A stretch of 64,000 bases of DNA from positions 1,736,001 to 1,800,000 of the forward strand of contig NZ_JAUSXI010000001.1 of assembly GCF_030815865.1 (NCBI RefSeq), given 5' to 3'. Source of the stretch: Arthrobacter globiformis. Its GTDB lineage: Bacteria > Actinomycetota > Actinomycetes > Actinomycetales > Micrococcaceae. The notes beneath the pieces were generated by a model. The model did not search any database and was not told the origin of the DNA. It saw only the letters and a program-made list of their open reading frames with translations. Below are positions 8,582 through 17,647 of the stretch, piece after piece (the first letter of the stretch is position 1; each line of letters opens with the position of its first letter). The translations under genes and the position numbers were made by a program.

Positions 8582-10002
8582 CGCCCCACCTCCGCCCCGC
8601 GGCGGACGTCCGCCGCAGCCGTCCACATGGCGGCGTCGCCCTCGTCGAAATACATCCAGGCGGCCGGCAGCGAGGTGGAGGCCTCGACGGCAACAGCGCG
8701 CCAGCCGCCCGCTCGCAGGGCCTCGAGCACGTCGTGGCACTCAGCGGGTTTGTCCGTAATCACCACGGCAAACGCGTTGGCGGCGTAGCCGGCTGCGGGG
8801 GCGAGGGCCCGCGCCTCCGCGAGTGAAATCTTCCCCAGCAGCGCCAGGAGCGGGCCGCGCATCCGGTGGGCGGCGAGTTTGTCCATGAGCCGGTCATCAA
8901 AGACGGACTGGGCCGGATCGGCACTTCCTGCATGTTCGCGGCGGGCGGTGTCGTGTTCCCTGCGCGGGTGGTGCGGGCCGGTCAGCTGGATCGCCGCCAG
9001 GCTTTCGGCGATGGACTGGAGGCCGGCCGCGCCGCTGTACTCTTCGTTGTCAGGCTCAGGGGCCGACGACGAACGGTGGAAGGCAGGCTCGCCCGCCGCG
9101 TCCAAGAACCGCAAGGAGTAATTGAGTTCGGCAAGGTGGGCGCCCACGGACATGGCCGCCGTGACAGCCCACTCAAAGGTGTCGCTGGTGACGAGGTCGC
9201 TTCCGTCGTCGCCTTGGCTGCCGAACACGGAGCCGTAGCCCGAGGAGTGGCCCACGAACCGGTGGTCCAGGATGACCGTGGCCTCGGGGGTGGTGACCGA
9301 TTCCTCCTGCCGGACCATCAGGGCGCCGTGCCGGGCGGTGGCCGGCCAGTGCACCCGGCGCATCGGATCGCCGTGCCGGTACTCGCGTGTCATGACGTCG
9401 TCGTCGCTGGGATTGGCCCTGGTCCGGGTGGCCGTGATGCCGTCGTTGCCGCGCGCGCCGGCAAGGCCCGTGGACGGGAGTTCGACGGCGGCCGGCGTCA
9501 CGGTGAGGGTGTCGCCGTCGTCGATCGAATGCCGGTGCAGTGACAGCCCGAACGGATCCGTAAACTCGGCGGTGACGGGGCCGATGGTGAACTGTCCGCG
9601 CTTTCCCGACCGCAGGTGGTACTCATAGCGGCTGGTGCCGCCCGAGGCGGACCTGGCGGGGAAGCGGAAGGCCGGGGATTCACCGAACCGTGGCGGCAAC
9701 CGCTCCTCCATGATGACCCGGCCTGTGCCCAGCCCGGTCCGGGCGACGGCAAGCCGGACCGTGGTGACCGAGTCTGTCTCGACCGTGGAAGGGCTGAACT
9801 CCCGGTACACCCGGAACCGCGGTTTGACGACCCTGATGCCGGCCAGTGAAACGAGCGGCAGGACAAGCAGCAGGACGCCGAGGGCAAGAAGGTCGCGGCG
9901 GCCCATGACTTGGGCGCCGAGCAGCGAGACGGCGCCGGCCGCCAGGAGTCCCCAGCCCCGGGAGCTGAAGAGATGTCGTGGGAGGCTGTCCAGCAGTGCC
10001 AC
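8578..10002 (-). CDS. DUF58 domain protein, partner of MoxR ATPase
   Basis: 474 aa. Two N-terminal membrane segments (GWGLLAAGAVSLLGAQV and LLALGVLLLVLPLVSL) are followed by a long soluble part with the DUF58 signature TREYRHGDPMRRVHWPATAR. A vWA-like continuation with ATVILDHRF follows. Proteins of this type are encoded with MoxR AAA+ ATPases and are thought to act with them in protein-complex maturation. GTG 10002 lies 14 bp after the moxR stop, and the gene's own stop overlaps the next start by four bases (ATGA). This indicates one leftward transcript with coupled translation. Confidence 0.88.
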   Translation of the reverse strand: MALLDSLPRHLFSSRGWGLLAAGAVSLLGAQVMGRRDLLALGVLLLVLPLVSLAGIRVVKPRFRVYREFSPSTVETDSVTTVRLAVARTGLGTGRVIMEERLPPRFGESPAFRFPARSASGGTSRYEYHLRSGKRGQFTIGPVTAEFTDPFGLSLHRHSIDDGDTLTVTPAAVELPSTGLAGARGNDGITATRTRANPSDDDVMTREYRHGDPMRRVHWPATARHGALMVRQEESVTTPEATVILDHRFVGHSSGYGSVFGSQGDDGSDLVTSDTFEWAVTAAMSVGAHLAELNYSLRFLDAAGEPAFHRSSSAPEPDNEEYSGAAGLQSIAESLAAIQLTGPHHPRREHDTARREHAGSADPAQSVFDDRLMDKLAAHRMRGPLLALLGKISLAEARALAPAAGYAANAFAVVITDKPAECHDVLEALRAGGWRAVAVEASTSLPAAWMYFDEGDAAMWTAAADVRRGAEVGR

Positions 10003-10016
10003 GGTGATGGTCCTGA

Positions 10017-11126
10017 CTAACGGCTAGGGCGGAGTTCGGGTGCGGTCCGCCCGGAGTTTGCCGTGTCCGTCATCTCCTGGCTGACGGGGATCCGGGCAAG
10101 CACGCCGCGGATCACGCCCTGCGGGGTCTCGCCAGTGCTGGCGGCTTTGCGGTCCAGGATGATCCGGTGCGCCAGCACCGCCTCGGCAACGGCGACGACG
10201 TCATCCGGCAGCACGAAATCCCGGCCATCCAGCGCCGCCGTCGCCTTCGCTGCCCGGAGCAGCTGCAGCAGGGAGCGCGGGCTCGCGCCCAGGCGCAGCA
10301 TGGCGCTGTCCCTCGTCGCCCGGCCGACGGCCACGGTGTACTCCTTAACGGCTTCGGAGACGAACACCTGTTGGACTGTGGCGATCATTGCAGCCACATC
10401 CGCTGCCGTGACGACCGCCTTCACCCGGGCAAGCGGCGACGTGGCCTGGTGGGTCTCGAGCATCTCGATCTCAGAGTCCTTGTCCGGGTATCCCATGGAA
10501 ATCCGGGCCATGAAGCGGTCCCGCTGGGCCTCAGGGAGCGGATACGTCCCCTCCATCTCGATGGGGTTCTGGGTGGCCACCACCATGAACGGCTCGCCGA
10601 GCTTGTAGGAGTGTCCGTCCACCGTGACCTGGTGCTCCTCCATGCATTCGAGCAGGGCAGACTGCGTCTTGGCGGAGGCCCGGTTGATCTCGTCGCCAAT
10701 GACGATGTTCGCGAACACGGCGCCAGGGCGGAATTCGAACTGGCGCGAGGACTGATTGTAAATGGAGACGCCGGTGACATCCGAGGGGAGCAGGTCGGGT
10801 GTGAACTGGATCCGGCTGACGGAACAGTCGATGGTGCGGGCCAGGGTCTTGGCCAGCAGCGTCTTGCCCACCCCGGGGACATCCTCCAGCAGCAGGTGGC
10901 CCTGGGCGAGCAGGACCGTCAGCGCCAGCTTTGCAGCCTCGGCCTTGCCGTCGATGACCGTATTGATGGCCGAGAGGATGCGTTCGCTCGCGGCGCGGAA
11001 GGCCGGAGCTTCCAGGGGAACAGACTTGTGGCCGTTATAGGGGTTGACGCCGCGCGCAGTACTTCCACTGAAGCCCTGTCCGCCGGGAAGTGCTTCGTCG
11101 ATTGTGATGCGTCGGTGCGGTTCCAT
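10017..11126 (-). CDS. MoxR-family AAA+ ATPase
   Basis: 369 aa. MoxR ATPases act as chaperone-like factors for partner proteins such as DUF58/vWA proteins. The Walker A motif is EDVPGVGKTLLAK (K88). Walker B is FANIVIGDEINRAS, the sensor region is VVATQNPIEMEGTYPLPEAQ with the arginine-rich RDRFM, and ALDGRDFVLPDDV lies in the lid. ATG 11126 (MEPHRRIT) was chosen since AAAGG lies six bases upstream; a TTG two codons earlier is possible. It is first in the moxR-DUF58-transglutaminase operon and divergent from tatD. Confidence 0.92.
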   Translation of the reverse strand: MEPHRRITIDEALPGGQGFSGSTARGVNPYNGHKSVPLEAPAFRAASERILSAINTVIDGKAEAAKLALTVLLAQGHLLLEDVPGVGKTLLAKTLARTIDCSVSRIQFTPDLLPSDVTGVSIYNQSSRQFEFRPGAVFANIVIGDEINRASAKTQSALLECMEEHQVTVDGHSYKLGEPFMVVATQNPIEMEGTYPLPEAQRDRFMARISMGYPDKDSEIEMLETHQATSPLARVKAVVTAADVAAMIATVQQVFVSEAVKEYTVAVGRATRDSAMLRLGASPRSLLQLLRAAKATAALDGRDFVLPDDVVAVAEAVLAHRIILDRKAASTGETPQGVIRGVLARIPVSQEMTDTANSGRTAPELRPSR

Positions 11127-11286
11127 CGGCAACCTTTCAGCCCAGAGTGAAGCGGAACGAAGCGGCGGAGGCCTGCCGTTGCCCTCGTTGGGCGCTCACA
11201 TCCGTCAATACCAGCGTACTAACACAACTGCCGTGGCTAACAGAGAGTTCCCTGTAAATCTCCCGGTAATCCCAAGCGTAATCTCC

Positions 11287-11382
11287 GGGTGGTGCCAGGC
11301 GGAAAGAGGCAGGGTGATGCCAGGCGGGAAAGGCGCAACCGGGCGGTGGGAAAGGCGCACCGGGCGGTGGGAAAGGCGCAAT
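11287..11382. repeat. Short tandem repeat array upstream of tatD
   Basis: Four diverging units: 11287-11311, 11312-11340, 11341-11361 and 11362-11382. The last two are 21 bp each and nearly identical (GGGCGGTGGGAAAGGCGCA core). The first two carry an extra GCCAGG segment. The array ends 11 bp before the tatD -10 box, so it lies over the tatD upstream promoter region. Confidence 0.75.
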
Positions 11383-11393
11383 CGGCTGGCCGC

Positions 11394-11399
11394 TAGGCT
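11394..11399 (+). promoter_or_regulatory. Leaderless -10 box of tatD
   Basis: TAGGCT followed by six bases and then ATG 11406. This is the same spacing as at rsmI, rsmA and pth. The GGAGGA just before ATG would then be at or upstream of the transcription start and could not act as a ribosome site unless transcription starts further upstream. Confidence 0.55.
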
Positions 11400-11405
11400 G
11401 GAGGA

Positions 11406-12293
11406 ATGCGGCATTCCCTAACTCCCCGGCCCTACCGGGCGCCCGGCAGCGACGGTTCCGGCAAGCGCGGGTTCCCACCGGCACCCGAACCGTTGCCCGT
11501 TCCCGTGATGGACAACCACACGCACCTGGACTTCCCGACTGATGATGTCCGGGTGGACATCGCGGCAGCCCTCGATGCAGCCGAAGCGGTGGGTGTCTGT
11601 GGCGCCGTGCAGGTGGGCTGCGACCTCGAATCCTCAAGGTTTACCCTGCGCGCCGTTGACCTGGATCCGCGCCTTTTGGGGGCCGTGGCCCTCCATCCGA
11701 ATGACGCGCCGGGCTATGCGGTTCGCGGTGAGCTTGAGGACGCCCTGGCGGAGATCGAGGAGCTCGCCGGCCACCCCCGGGTACGCGCCATTGGCGAAAC
11801 CGGCCTGGATTTCTTCCGCACGGAAGGGGAGGGGCTGGCGCATCAGCGTTACTCCTTCCGCCGGCACATCGACATCGCGAAGCGGCTGGACCGGACCCTG
11901 CAGATCCATGACCGCGACGCGCACCAGGACGTGGTCCAGGTCCTGCGCGAGGAAGGCACCCCCGAACGGGTGGTTTTCCACTGCTTTTCCGGGGACGGGG
12001 AGCTCGCCCGGATCTGCAACGACGAAGGATGGTTCATGTCCTTCGCGGGGACACTCACCTTCAAGAACGCCACCAACCTCAGGGCTGCGCTCGCCGTGGC
12101 GGATCCGGAGCTGGTGCTGGTTGAAACCGACTCGCCGTTCCTTACTCCGCACCCACACCGCGGCCGCCCCAACGCGAGTTACATGGTGCCGTACACCGTG
12201 CGGGCGATGGCGGAATTGACAGAAACGGACCTGGCCGAGCTGTGCGGCCAAGTGAGTGCAAATACGGTGCGGGCGTACGGATCCTGGGAGTGA
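11406..12293 (+). CDS. tatD: TatD-family metal-dependent deoxyribonuclease/hydrolase
   Basis: 295 aa TIM-barrel metallohydrolase. The family includes 3'-5' DNA exonucleases. Metal-site motifs appear in order: DNHTHLDF, GETGLDFFR, QIHDRDAHQD, VFHCFSGD and LVETDSPFLTP. About 35 residues precede the first motif (MRHSLTPRPYRAPGSDG). The neighbourhood tatD-rpfB-rsmA-ispE is the standard actinobacterial order. All metal ligands expected for the family are present. The physiological substrate is not known from sequence. Confidence 0.92.
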   Translation: MRHSLTPRPYRAPGSDGSGKRGFPPAPEPLPVPVMDNHTHLDFPTDDVRVDIAAALDAAEAVGVCGAVQVGCDLESSRFTLRAVDLDPRLLGAVALHPNDAPGYAVRGELEDALAEIEELAGHPRVRAIGETGLDFFRTEGEGLAHQRYSFRRHIDIAKRLDRTLQIHDRDAHQDVVQVLREEGTPERVVFHCFSGDGELARICNDEGWFMSFAGTLTFKNATNLRAALAVADPELVLVETDSPFLTPHPHRGRPNASYMVPYTVRAMAELTETDLAELCGQVSANTVRAYGSWE

Positions 12294-12564
12294 ACCACGG
12301 CGGGAACTGAGCCGTAATATGCATACCTGGTAGGCATGTATTTTGGAGGGTTTATAACGCTTCGGTTACAGTGAAAAACTATTAGCCGGGGTCGGGGAAG
12401 GCCTCCGGATGATGTAACTCACTTTCGTGACCGGCAGGGCGCCCTTGGATGCCCTGCCATGTGAGTGTGGCGACGCACAAGCCTGCGGCGTGCTCCGGCC
12501 TGTCCGGAGCCCACCATCTCGGTGACAGCCGCGGATCCCCCTGTGCGTTTTTCCCCGTGCCCGG
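12294..12564 (+). promoter_or_regulatory. Long upstream region of rpfB
   Basis: 271 bp with no gene. An A/T-rich patch (about 12310-12380) contains a TATAAC-like box near 12353. It also holds ATAAC, GTTAC and, further down, GTAAC elements that resemble half-sites of MtrA, a known regulator of rpf genes in other actinobacteria. Downstream are two hairpins: GGCAGGGC / GCCCTGCC around 12432-12460 and CTCCGG / CCGGAG around 12493-12510. An untranslated leader of roughly 200 nt is therefore likely. No match to the c-di-AMP riboswitch core was found. Confidence 0.35.
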
Positions 12565-13755
12565 ATGGCTCAAAAGTTACGGGCAATCGTGGTCAACTTC
12601 TTCTCGTCAGACGGCAAGTTCAGTTTTATCAAGGTCGGCACGCAACTGGTGGTGCTCTCGGCCCTCGTACTGGGGCTCGTTGCCTTTGTGGGCAGCAACA
12701 AGACAGTCACCCTGAACGTCGACGGGAAAGTTAGCTCCGTCCAGACCTTCGGCGGCACCGTCGGACAGGTGGTGAAGAGCGCGAATGTGGAGCTGCACCC
12801 GGCCGACCGCGTGTCTCCCGCGTTGGACTCCAGTGTTGCGAACGGCTCCGTCATCAACGTGAACATGGCGAAGGCCGTGAAGGTCAGCCTGGACGGTGCA
12901 GAAAAGACGGTTAGCACCACGGCGCAGGACGTGGCGGGGCTCGTGACCCAGCTCGGCGTTGCCAGTGCCTCTGAGCTCTCCGTGCCGAAGGACGCGCAGC
13001 TGGCCGTGGACGGTTCGTTCGTGGCCATCTCGACGCCGAAGACCCTCAGCATCATTGCCGACGGCAAGGCCAAGAAAACGACCACCACAGCCGCCAACGT
13101 CGGTGAGGTCCTCAAGGATGCCGGAATCCGGCTCGCCGCCGCGGACCGGACGTCGCAGCCGGCACACGCCCCTGTGGTCAACAACATGGTGATCAAGGTG
13201 TCCCGCGTTGCCGGCAAGACCACTACCGTCACCGAAAAGGTCGCGTTCGAGACGCTCACCGCGGACAGCGCCACCCTCCCCAAGGGTGAGGAGAAGGTCA
13301 CCCAGGCCGGCGTGCCCGGTGAGACCACCCTCACCTATAAACTCGTCTTGGTCGATGGCCGTGAAGCCTCCCGGACGCTCGTCTCCAAGACCACCACCCG
13401 CGAGCCGGTAACCGAAAAGATCACGGTCGGCACCAAGGAAGAGCCCAAGCCGGCAGCCGCCGCCGCCGAGGCCGAAAGCGGGAACACCGGGGCAGCGGCC
13501 CCCGCAATGATGAACGTGGCCATGTGGGACAAGATTGCGCAGTGTGAATCGGGCGGCAACTGGTCCATCAACAGCGGCAACGGATACTACGGCGGCCTGC
13601 AGTTCGACGTCCAGACCTGGATTGGCTCCGGCGGGGGCGCCTACGCTCCGAACGCCAGCCAGGCTACCAAGGCACAGCAGATCGACATCGCCAACCGTGT
13701 CTATGCCGACCGCGGCCTTCAGCCGTGGGGCTGCGGCTGGGCAGCCAGCAGCTAG
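12565..13755 (+). CDS. rpfB: Resuscitation-promoting factor RpfB
   Basis: 396 aa. Rpf proteins are cell-wall lytic transglycosylase-like enzymes that promote regrowth of dormant actinobacteria. Layout: an N-terminal membrane anchor at about 24-43 (VGTQLVVLSALVLGLVAFVG), then three DUF348 repeats beginning near TVTLNVDGK, VKVSLDGAEK and LSIIADGKAK. A G5-like domain follows at about 215-290 and an Ala/Glu linker. The Rpf catalytic domain (315-396) contains the catalytic glutamate in AQCESGGNW (E328) and ends with the paired Cys in PWGCGW. ATG 12565 lacks a good ribosome site, but an in-frame stop at 12523 rules out much longer forms. Confidence 0.95.
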   Translation: MAQKLRAIVVNFFSSDGKFSFIKVGTQLVVLSALVLGLVAFVGSNKTVTLNVDGKVSSVQTFGGTVGQVVKSANVELHPADRVSPALDSSVANGSVINVNMAKAVKVSLDGAEKTVSTTAQDVAGLVTQLGVASASELSVPKDAQLAVDGSFVAISTPKTLSIIADGKAKKTTTTAANVGEVLKDAGIRLAAADRTSQPAHAPVVNNMVIKVSRVAGKTTTVTEKVAFETLTADSATLPKGEEKVTQAGVPGETTLTYKLVLVDGREASRTLVSKTTTREPVTEKITVGTKEEPKPAAAAAEAESGNTGAAAPAMMNVAMWDKIAQCESGGNWSINSGNGYYGGLQFDVQTWIGSGGGAYAPNASQATKAQQIDIANRVYADRGLQPWGCGWAASS

Positions 13756-13825
13756 CGGCCGGCAGCAACCGCTGGCGCAAGTAAAGCCTCGCCGCTGCGG
13801 CAGCTGACCACAGCCGCGGCGGCCG

Positions 13826-13861
13826 CGAAGGCCGGGTCCGGAACCTCGGGCCCGGCCTTCG
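13826..13861 (+). terminator. GC-rich hairpin after rpfB
   Basis: An 11-bp perfect stem, CGAAGGCCGGG (13826-13836) with CCCGGCCTTCG (13851-13861), and a 14-base loop. It lies 70 bp after the rpfB stop and before the independent rsmA promoter. No T-run follows, as is usual in high-GC actinobacteria. Confidence 0.5.
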
Positions 13862-13906
13862 CCGTCCCCGTGCACATATGGCCCCTTGCCATATGCGGCG
13901 CCGGGA

Positions 13907-13912
13907 TAGGAT
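13907..13912 (+). promoter_or_regulatory. Leaderless -10 box of rsmA
   Basis: TAGGAT followed by six bases and the rsmA GTG at 13919. No ribosome site is visible, so the rsmA mRNA probably starts at its GTG. Confidence 0.6.
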
Positions 13913-13918
13913 ACCTAG

Positions 13919-14806
13919 GTGACTGACCCGACCCCCTCCGCCTCCGGCACTGCGCCCGCTCCACTGTTCGGTGCCTCCGATATCCGCAGGCTGGCCGGGG
14001 AGGTCGGCGTCCGCCCCACCAAGACGCTCGGCCAGAACTTCGTCATCGACGGCAACACCATCCGCAGGATCGTGGCCACCGCCGGCATCGGACCCGACGA
14101 GACGGTCCTCGAAATCGGACCCGGGCTGGGGTCGCTGACGCTGGGGCTCCTTGACGCCGCCAAGGCGGTGGTCGCCGTCGAAATTGACCCCGTCCTGGCT
14201 GCGAAGCTCCCGGAGACCATCCGGCAGTGGCGGCCCGACTCCGCCGATGATTTCCACCTGGTCCTCGCCGACGCCATGAAGGTGACCGAGCTGCCGGCCG
14301 AGCCCGCAGCGCTCGTCGCCAACCTGCCGTACAACGTCGCGGTGCCGGTGGTGCTTCACCTGCTGCAGCACTTCCCGTCGATCCGCCACGGACTCGTCAT
14401 GGTTCAGGACGAAGTCGCTGACCGGCTGGCTGCTGGACCCGGAAGCAAAATTTACGGCGTGCCCTCGGTCAAGGCCGCCTGGTACAGCAGCATGCGCAAG
14501 GCCGGCGTCATCGGCATGAACGTCTTCTGGCCCGCGCCCAAAATCCAGTCCGGGCTCGTGGCGTTCACCCGGCGTGAACCCCCGGCCACCACCGCCCGCC
14601 GCGAGGAGGTCTTTGCCGTCATTGATGCTGCGTTTGCGCAGCGCCGCAAGACGCTCCGTGCAGCCCTGGCCGGGTGGGCCGGCAGCGCCGCCGAAGCGGA
14701 ACGCTGCCTGGTAGCGGCCGGCGTCGACCCCACCGCGCGGGGCGAAGTGATCGACATCGCCGCGTTCGCGAGGATCGCCGAAGCCCGCGCGGCCGCGGAC
14801 GCCTGA
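13919..14806 (+). CDS. rsmA: 16S rRNA (adenine-1518/1519-N6)-dimethyltransferase RsmA
   Basis: 295 aa. RsmA (KsgA) dimethylates A1518 and A1519 in 16S rRNA with SAM during 30S maturation. Motifs: [10 protein letters not shown] at the start of the domain, the SAM loop [16 protein letters not shown], the acidic VAVEIDP, the catalytic [11 protein letters not shown] and the C-terminal [16 protein letters not shown] 13919 is supported by the TAGGAT box six bases upstream. The stop overlaps the ispE start by one base (TGATG), so the two are translationally coupled. Confidence 0.95.
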   Translation: MTDPTPSASGTAPAPLFGASDIRRLAGEVGVRPTKTLGQNFVIDGNTIRRIVATAGIGPDETVLEIGPGLGSLTLGLLDAAKAVVAVEIDPVLAAKLPETIRQWRPDSADDFHLVLADAMKVTELPAEPAALVANLPYNVAVPVVLHLLQHFPSIRHGLVMVQDEVADRLAAGPGSKIYGVPSVKAAWYSSMRKAGVIGMNVFWPAPKIQSGLVAFTRREPPATTARREEVFAVIDAAFAQRRKTLRAALAGWAGSAAEAERCLVAAGVDPTARGEVIDIAAFARIAEARAAADA

Positions 14807-15774
14807 TGGCGCTCCAGGGCGTGCGGGGGCGCTTCGCGGCACGGACCGTCCGGGTCAAGGCTCCGGGAAAAGTGAACGTCTCGCTGGATGTCGGGCCGCT
14901 GCGGCCGGACGGCTACCACTCCGTGGCCAGCGTCTACCTTGCTGTGTCGCTGTACGAGGAAGTTGCGGCCACCAGCACAACATCCGAGGGCATCACGGTC
15001 AGCATCAGCCCGGACAGCACGCTGGACCTCGACGGGGTGGACATCCCGCTCGACGAACGGAACCTCGCCTACAAGGCAGCCGCCATCATGGCCGATGTGT
15101 CGGAACACTCCACCGGGGTACATCTTGAAATCACCAAGCGGGTGCCCGTGGCAGGCGGTATGGGCGGCGGTTCCGCGGATGCTGCCGCCACACTCCTGGC
15201 CTGCGACGCGCTGTGGAACAGCGGCCTGTCCCGGGACGAACTCGCCCAGCTCGCCGCCGAGCTCGGAGCGGACGTTCCGTTCGCCCTGCTGGGCGGCACG
15301 GCCGTGGGGCTGGGCGTGGGTGATGAGCTGTCGCCCGCGCTGGCAAAGGCCCAGACGGACTGGGTGCTGGTGACGGCCGAGTTCGGGCTTTCCACGCCGG
15401 AGGTGTTCCGCACCCTGGACCGGCTCCGCGATGCCGAGGGCGTGGACGGCGACGAGCCCACGGCTGTGGACCCCAAGATCCTGCAGGCCCTGCGCAGTGG
15501 CGACGCCGATGCCCTGAGCCGGGTTCTGCTCAACGACCTCCAGCGGGCGTCCATCGAACTCGCCCCCGGGCTCCGGGACACACTGGGCCTGGGCGAGTCC
15601 TGCGGAGCCATTGCCGGGATCGTTTCCGGCTCCGGGCCCACCGTGGCCCTGCTGGCGCACAATCCAGAAGCGGCGGAGAACCTCGCCGGGGAGCTGCAGC
15701 ACAAGGGGCTCAACGCACTGGCCGTCCACGGCCCCGTGCCCGGCGCGCGCATCATCTCCGATACGCTCCTTTAA
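14806..15774 (+). CDS. ispE: 4-diphosphocytidyl-2-C-methyl-D-erythritol kinase IspE
   Basis: 322 aa GHMP kinase. It phosphorylates CDP-methylerythritol in the MEP isoprenoid pathway. Motifs: KAPGKVNVSLDVGPLRPDGYH at the N-terminus (substrate Lys/Asn region), the ATP loop PVAGGMGGGSADAAATLL and the C-terminal GIVSGSGPTVALL glycine loop. ATG 14806 overlaps the rsmA TGA, and the product starts [10 protein letters not shown]. Length and motif order are standard for the family. Confidence 0.95.
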   Translation: MALQGVRGRFAARTVRVKAPGKVNVSLDVGPLRPDGYHSVASVYLAVSLYEEVAATSTTSEGITVSISPDSTLDLDGVDIPLDERNLAYKAAAIMADVSEHSTGVHLEITKRVPVAGGMGGGSADAAATLLACDALWNSGLSRDELAQLAAELGADVPFALLGGTAVGLGVGDELSPALAKAQTDWVLVTAEFGLSTPEVFRTLDRLRDAEGVDGDEPTAVDPKILQALRSGDADALSRVLLNDLQRASIELAPGLRDTLGLGESCGAIAGIVSGSGPTVALLAHNPEAAENLAGELQHKGLNALAVHGPVPGARIISDTLL

Positions 15775-15809
15775 TACCTTCCAACCAATACATCAGAAAG
15801 CAGTTCCCC

Positions 15810-17639
15810 GTGGCACACCTGCTCGGCGGCGAGAACCTCACAGTCTCGTACGCAACCCGCACCGTTCTTGACGGCATCACCCTTGGACTCGAAGAGGGTG
15901 ACCGGATCGGGATGGTCGGCAGGAACGGCGACGGCAAGTCAACGCTGATGCGGCTGCTGGCGCTGCGGTCCACCCCTGATTCGGGCCGCGTGACCAAGCG
16001 CAGCGAGGTCAACATCGGATACCTGGACCAGAGTGATGTACTCGACGGCGACCTGACGGTTGGTGCCGCCATCGTCGGCGACCAGGCTGACTACGAGTGG
16101 GCGCGCAATCCGCAGATCCGCGAGGTCATGGGCGGACTGGTGTCCGACGTTGACTGGCACGCCAATGTGCACGCACTCTCCGGTGGCCAGAAACGGCGCG
16201 TGGCCCTGGCAAAGCTGCTGATCGAAGACCATGACGTGATCATGCTCGACGAGCCCACGAACCACCTCGATGTCGAAGGCGTCGCCTGGCTGTCCCGGCA
16301 CCTGAAGACCCGGTGGCGGGCCAACCAGGGCGCGTTCCTCGTGGTTACCCACGACCGCTGGTTCCTCGACGAAGTCTGCAACAAGACCTGGGAAATCCAC
16401 GACGGCATCATGGACCCGTTCGAAGGCGGCTACGCGGCCTACGTCCTGGCCCGGGCCGAACGCGACCGCGCCGCGTCGGTGATGGAAGGCAAGCGCCAGC
16501 AGCTCGTCAAGAAGGAACTCGCCTGGCTGCGCCGAGGCGCCCCCGCCCGCACTGCAAAGCCCAAGTTCCGGATCGAGGCAGCCAATGCCCTGATCGCCGA
16601 CGTCCCGGAGCCGCGCGACTCGATGGCGCTGAGCAAGATGGCCACGGCACGCCAGGGCAAGGATGTGCTCGACCTCGAGCACGTTTCCCTGGACTTCCTG
16701 GGTGGCGACGCAGGGCAGAAGCTTTTCGACAACATCACCCTTCGCCTCGCACCGGGCGAGCGGCTGGGGCTGGTCGGTGTCAACGGCGCCGGCAAGACCA
16801 CGCTCCTGAAACTCCTCAACGGCGAAATCCAGCCCACCTCCGGCAAGGTCAAGCGCGGCAAGACGGTTGTCACCGCCGTACTGACCCAGGAGGTCAAGGA
16901 GCTCGACGACGTCCAGGACCTCCGCGTCATCGAAGTGATCGAACGCGAAAAGCGGTCCTTCAATGTTGGCGGCAAGGAATTCAGCGCCGGTCAGCTCGTG
17001 GAACAGCTGGGCTTCACCAACGAGAAGCAGTGGACCCCGGTCAAGGACCTCTCAGGTGGCGAACGCCGACGGCTCCAGCTGCTGCGCCTCCTGGTGGGTG
17101 AGCCGAACGTGCTCATGCTCGACGAACCCACCAACGACCTCGACACGGACACCCTGGCCGCCGTCGAAGACGTCCTGGACGGCTGGCCGGGCACGCTGGT
17201 TGTGGTCAGCCACGACCGCTACCTGCTGGAGCGCGTCACGGACCACCAGATGGCTTTGCTGGGTGACGGCAAGATCCGCGCCCTGCCCCGCGGCGTGGAC
17301 CAGTACCTCGAACTGCGCGAAGGCACCCTGGCCGGCTCCACCATCACCGGCGGCGGCAACCCCGTCACCGGTGCCAGCGGCAGTTCGGCGCCGGCCGCCA
17401 CCTCCGGCGCGTCCGAAGCCGAGAAGCGCGACGCCCGCAAGGCCAAAAACCGCATCGACCGCCAGCTGGGCAAGCTGACGCAGCAGGAAGACAAGATCCA
17501 CGCCCAGATGGTCAAGAGCACAGCCGACAACGACTTCGACGCCATGGCCGAGCTGAACAAGAAGCTGAAGGCCCTGGCCGAAGACCGCGAAGCCCTGGAA
17601 CTCGAGTGGCTCGAGGCCCTGGAAGTCCTCGGCGAGTAG
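15810..17639 (+). CDS. ABC-F family ATPase (Uup/EttA-like)
   Basis: 609 aa cytosolic protein with two ABC ATPase domains and no membrane segments, so it is a ribosome-associated ABC-F factor rather than a transporter. The first domain has Walker A GRNGDGKS (37-44), signature LSGGQKRR and Walker B VIMLDEPTNHLD. The second has GVNGAGKTT, LSGGERRR and VLMLDEPTNDLD. A linker of charged residues separates them, and a C-terminal basic coiled coil (EAEKRDARKAKNRIDRQL onward) resembles Uup. The start is GTG 15810, 35 bp after ispE and probably co-transcribed. Related ABC-F proteins give antibiotic resistance, but the C-terminal tail and genomic location point to a housekeeping form. Confidence 0.9.
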   Translation: MAHLLGGENLTVSYATRTVLDGITLGLEEGDRIGMVGRNGDGKSTLMRLLALRSTPDSGRVTKRSEVNIGYLDQSDVLDGDLTVGAAIVGDQADYEWARNPQIREVMGGLVSDVDWHANVHALSGGQKRRVALAKLLIEDHDVIMLDEPTNHLDVEGVAWLSRHLKTRWRANQGAFLVVTHDRWFLDEVCNKTWEIHDGIMDPFEGGYAAYVLARAERDRAASVMEGKRQQLVKKELAWLRRGAPARTAKPKFRIEAANALIADVPEPRDSMALSKMATARQGKDVLDLEHVSLDFLGGDAGQKLFDNITLRLAPGERLGLVGVNGAGKTTLLKLLNGEIQPTSGKVKRGKTVVTAVLTQEVKELDDVQDLRVIEVIEREKRSFNVGGKEFSAGQLVEQLGFTNEKQWTPVKDLSGGERRRLQLLRLLVGEPNVLMLDEPTNDLDTDTLAAVEDVLDGWPGTLVVVSHDRYLLERVTDHQMALLGDGKIRALPRGVDQYLELREGTLAGSTITGGGNPVTGASGSSAPAATSGASEAEKRDARKAKNRIDRQLGKLTQQEDKIHAQMVKSTADNDFDAMAELNKKLKALAEDREALELEWLEALEVLGE

Positions 17640-17647
17640 GCGGTTCC

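Noticed and set aside
7131..8693. 520-codon minus-strand frame overlapping the transglutaminase gene
   Set aside because: Out-of-frame shadow in the same strand; rich in Pro/Arg/Gly and lacking membrane segments that the true frame shows.
11287..11382. CRISPR-like repeat array
   Set aside because: Units are contiguous and degenerate with no unique spacers, and no cas gene is near.
12294..12564. c-di-AMP riboswitch before rpfB
   Set aside because: Such riboswitches precede rpf genes in some actinobacteria, but the conserved core segments were not found here.
15810..17639. ABC transporter ATPase or antibiotic-resistance ABC-F
   Set aside because: No membrane partner; the Uup-like C-terminal coil and housekeeping neighbours favour a ribosome-associated housekeeping factor.
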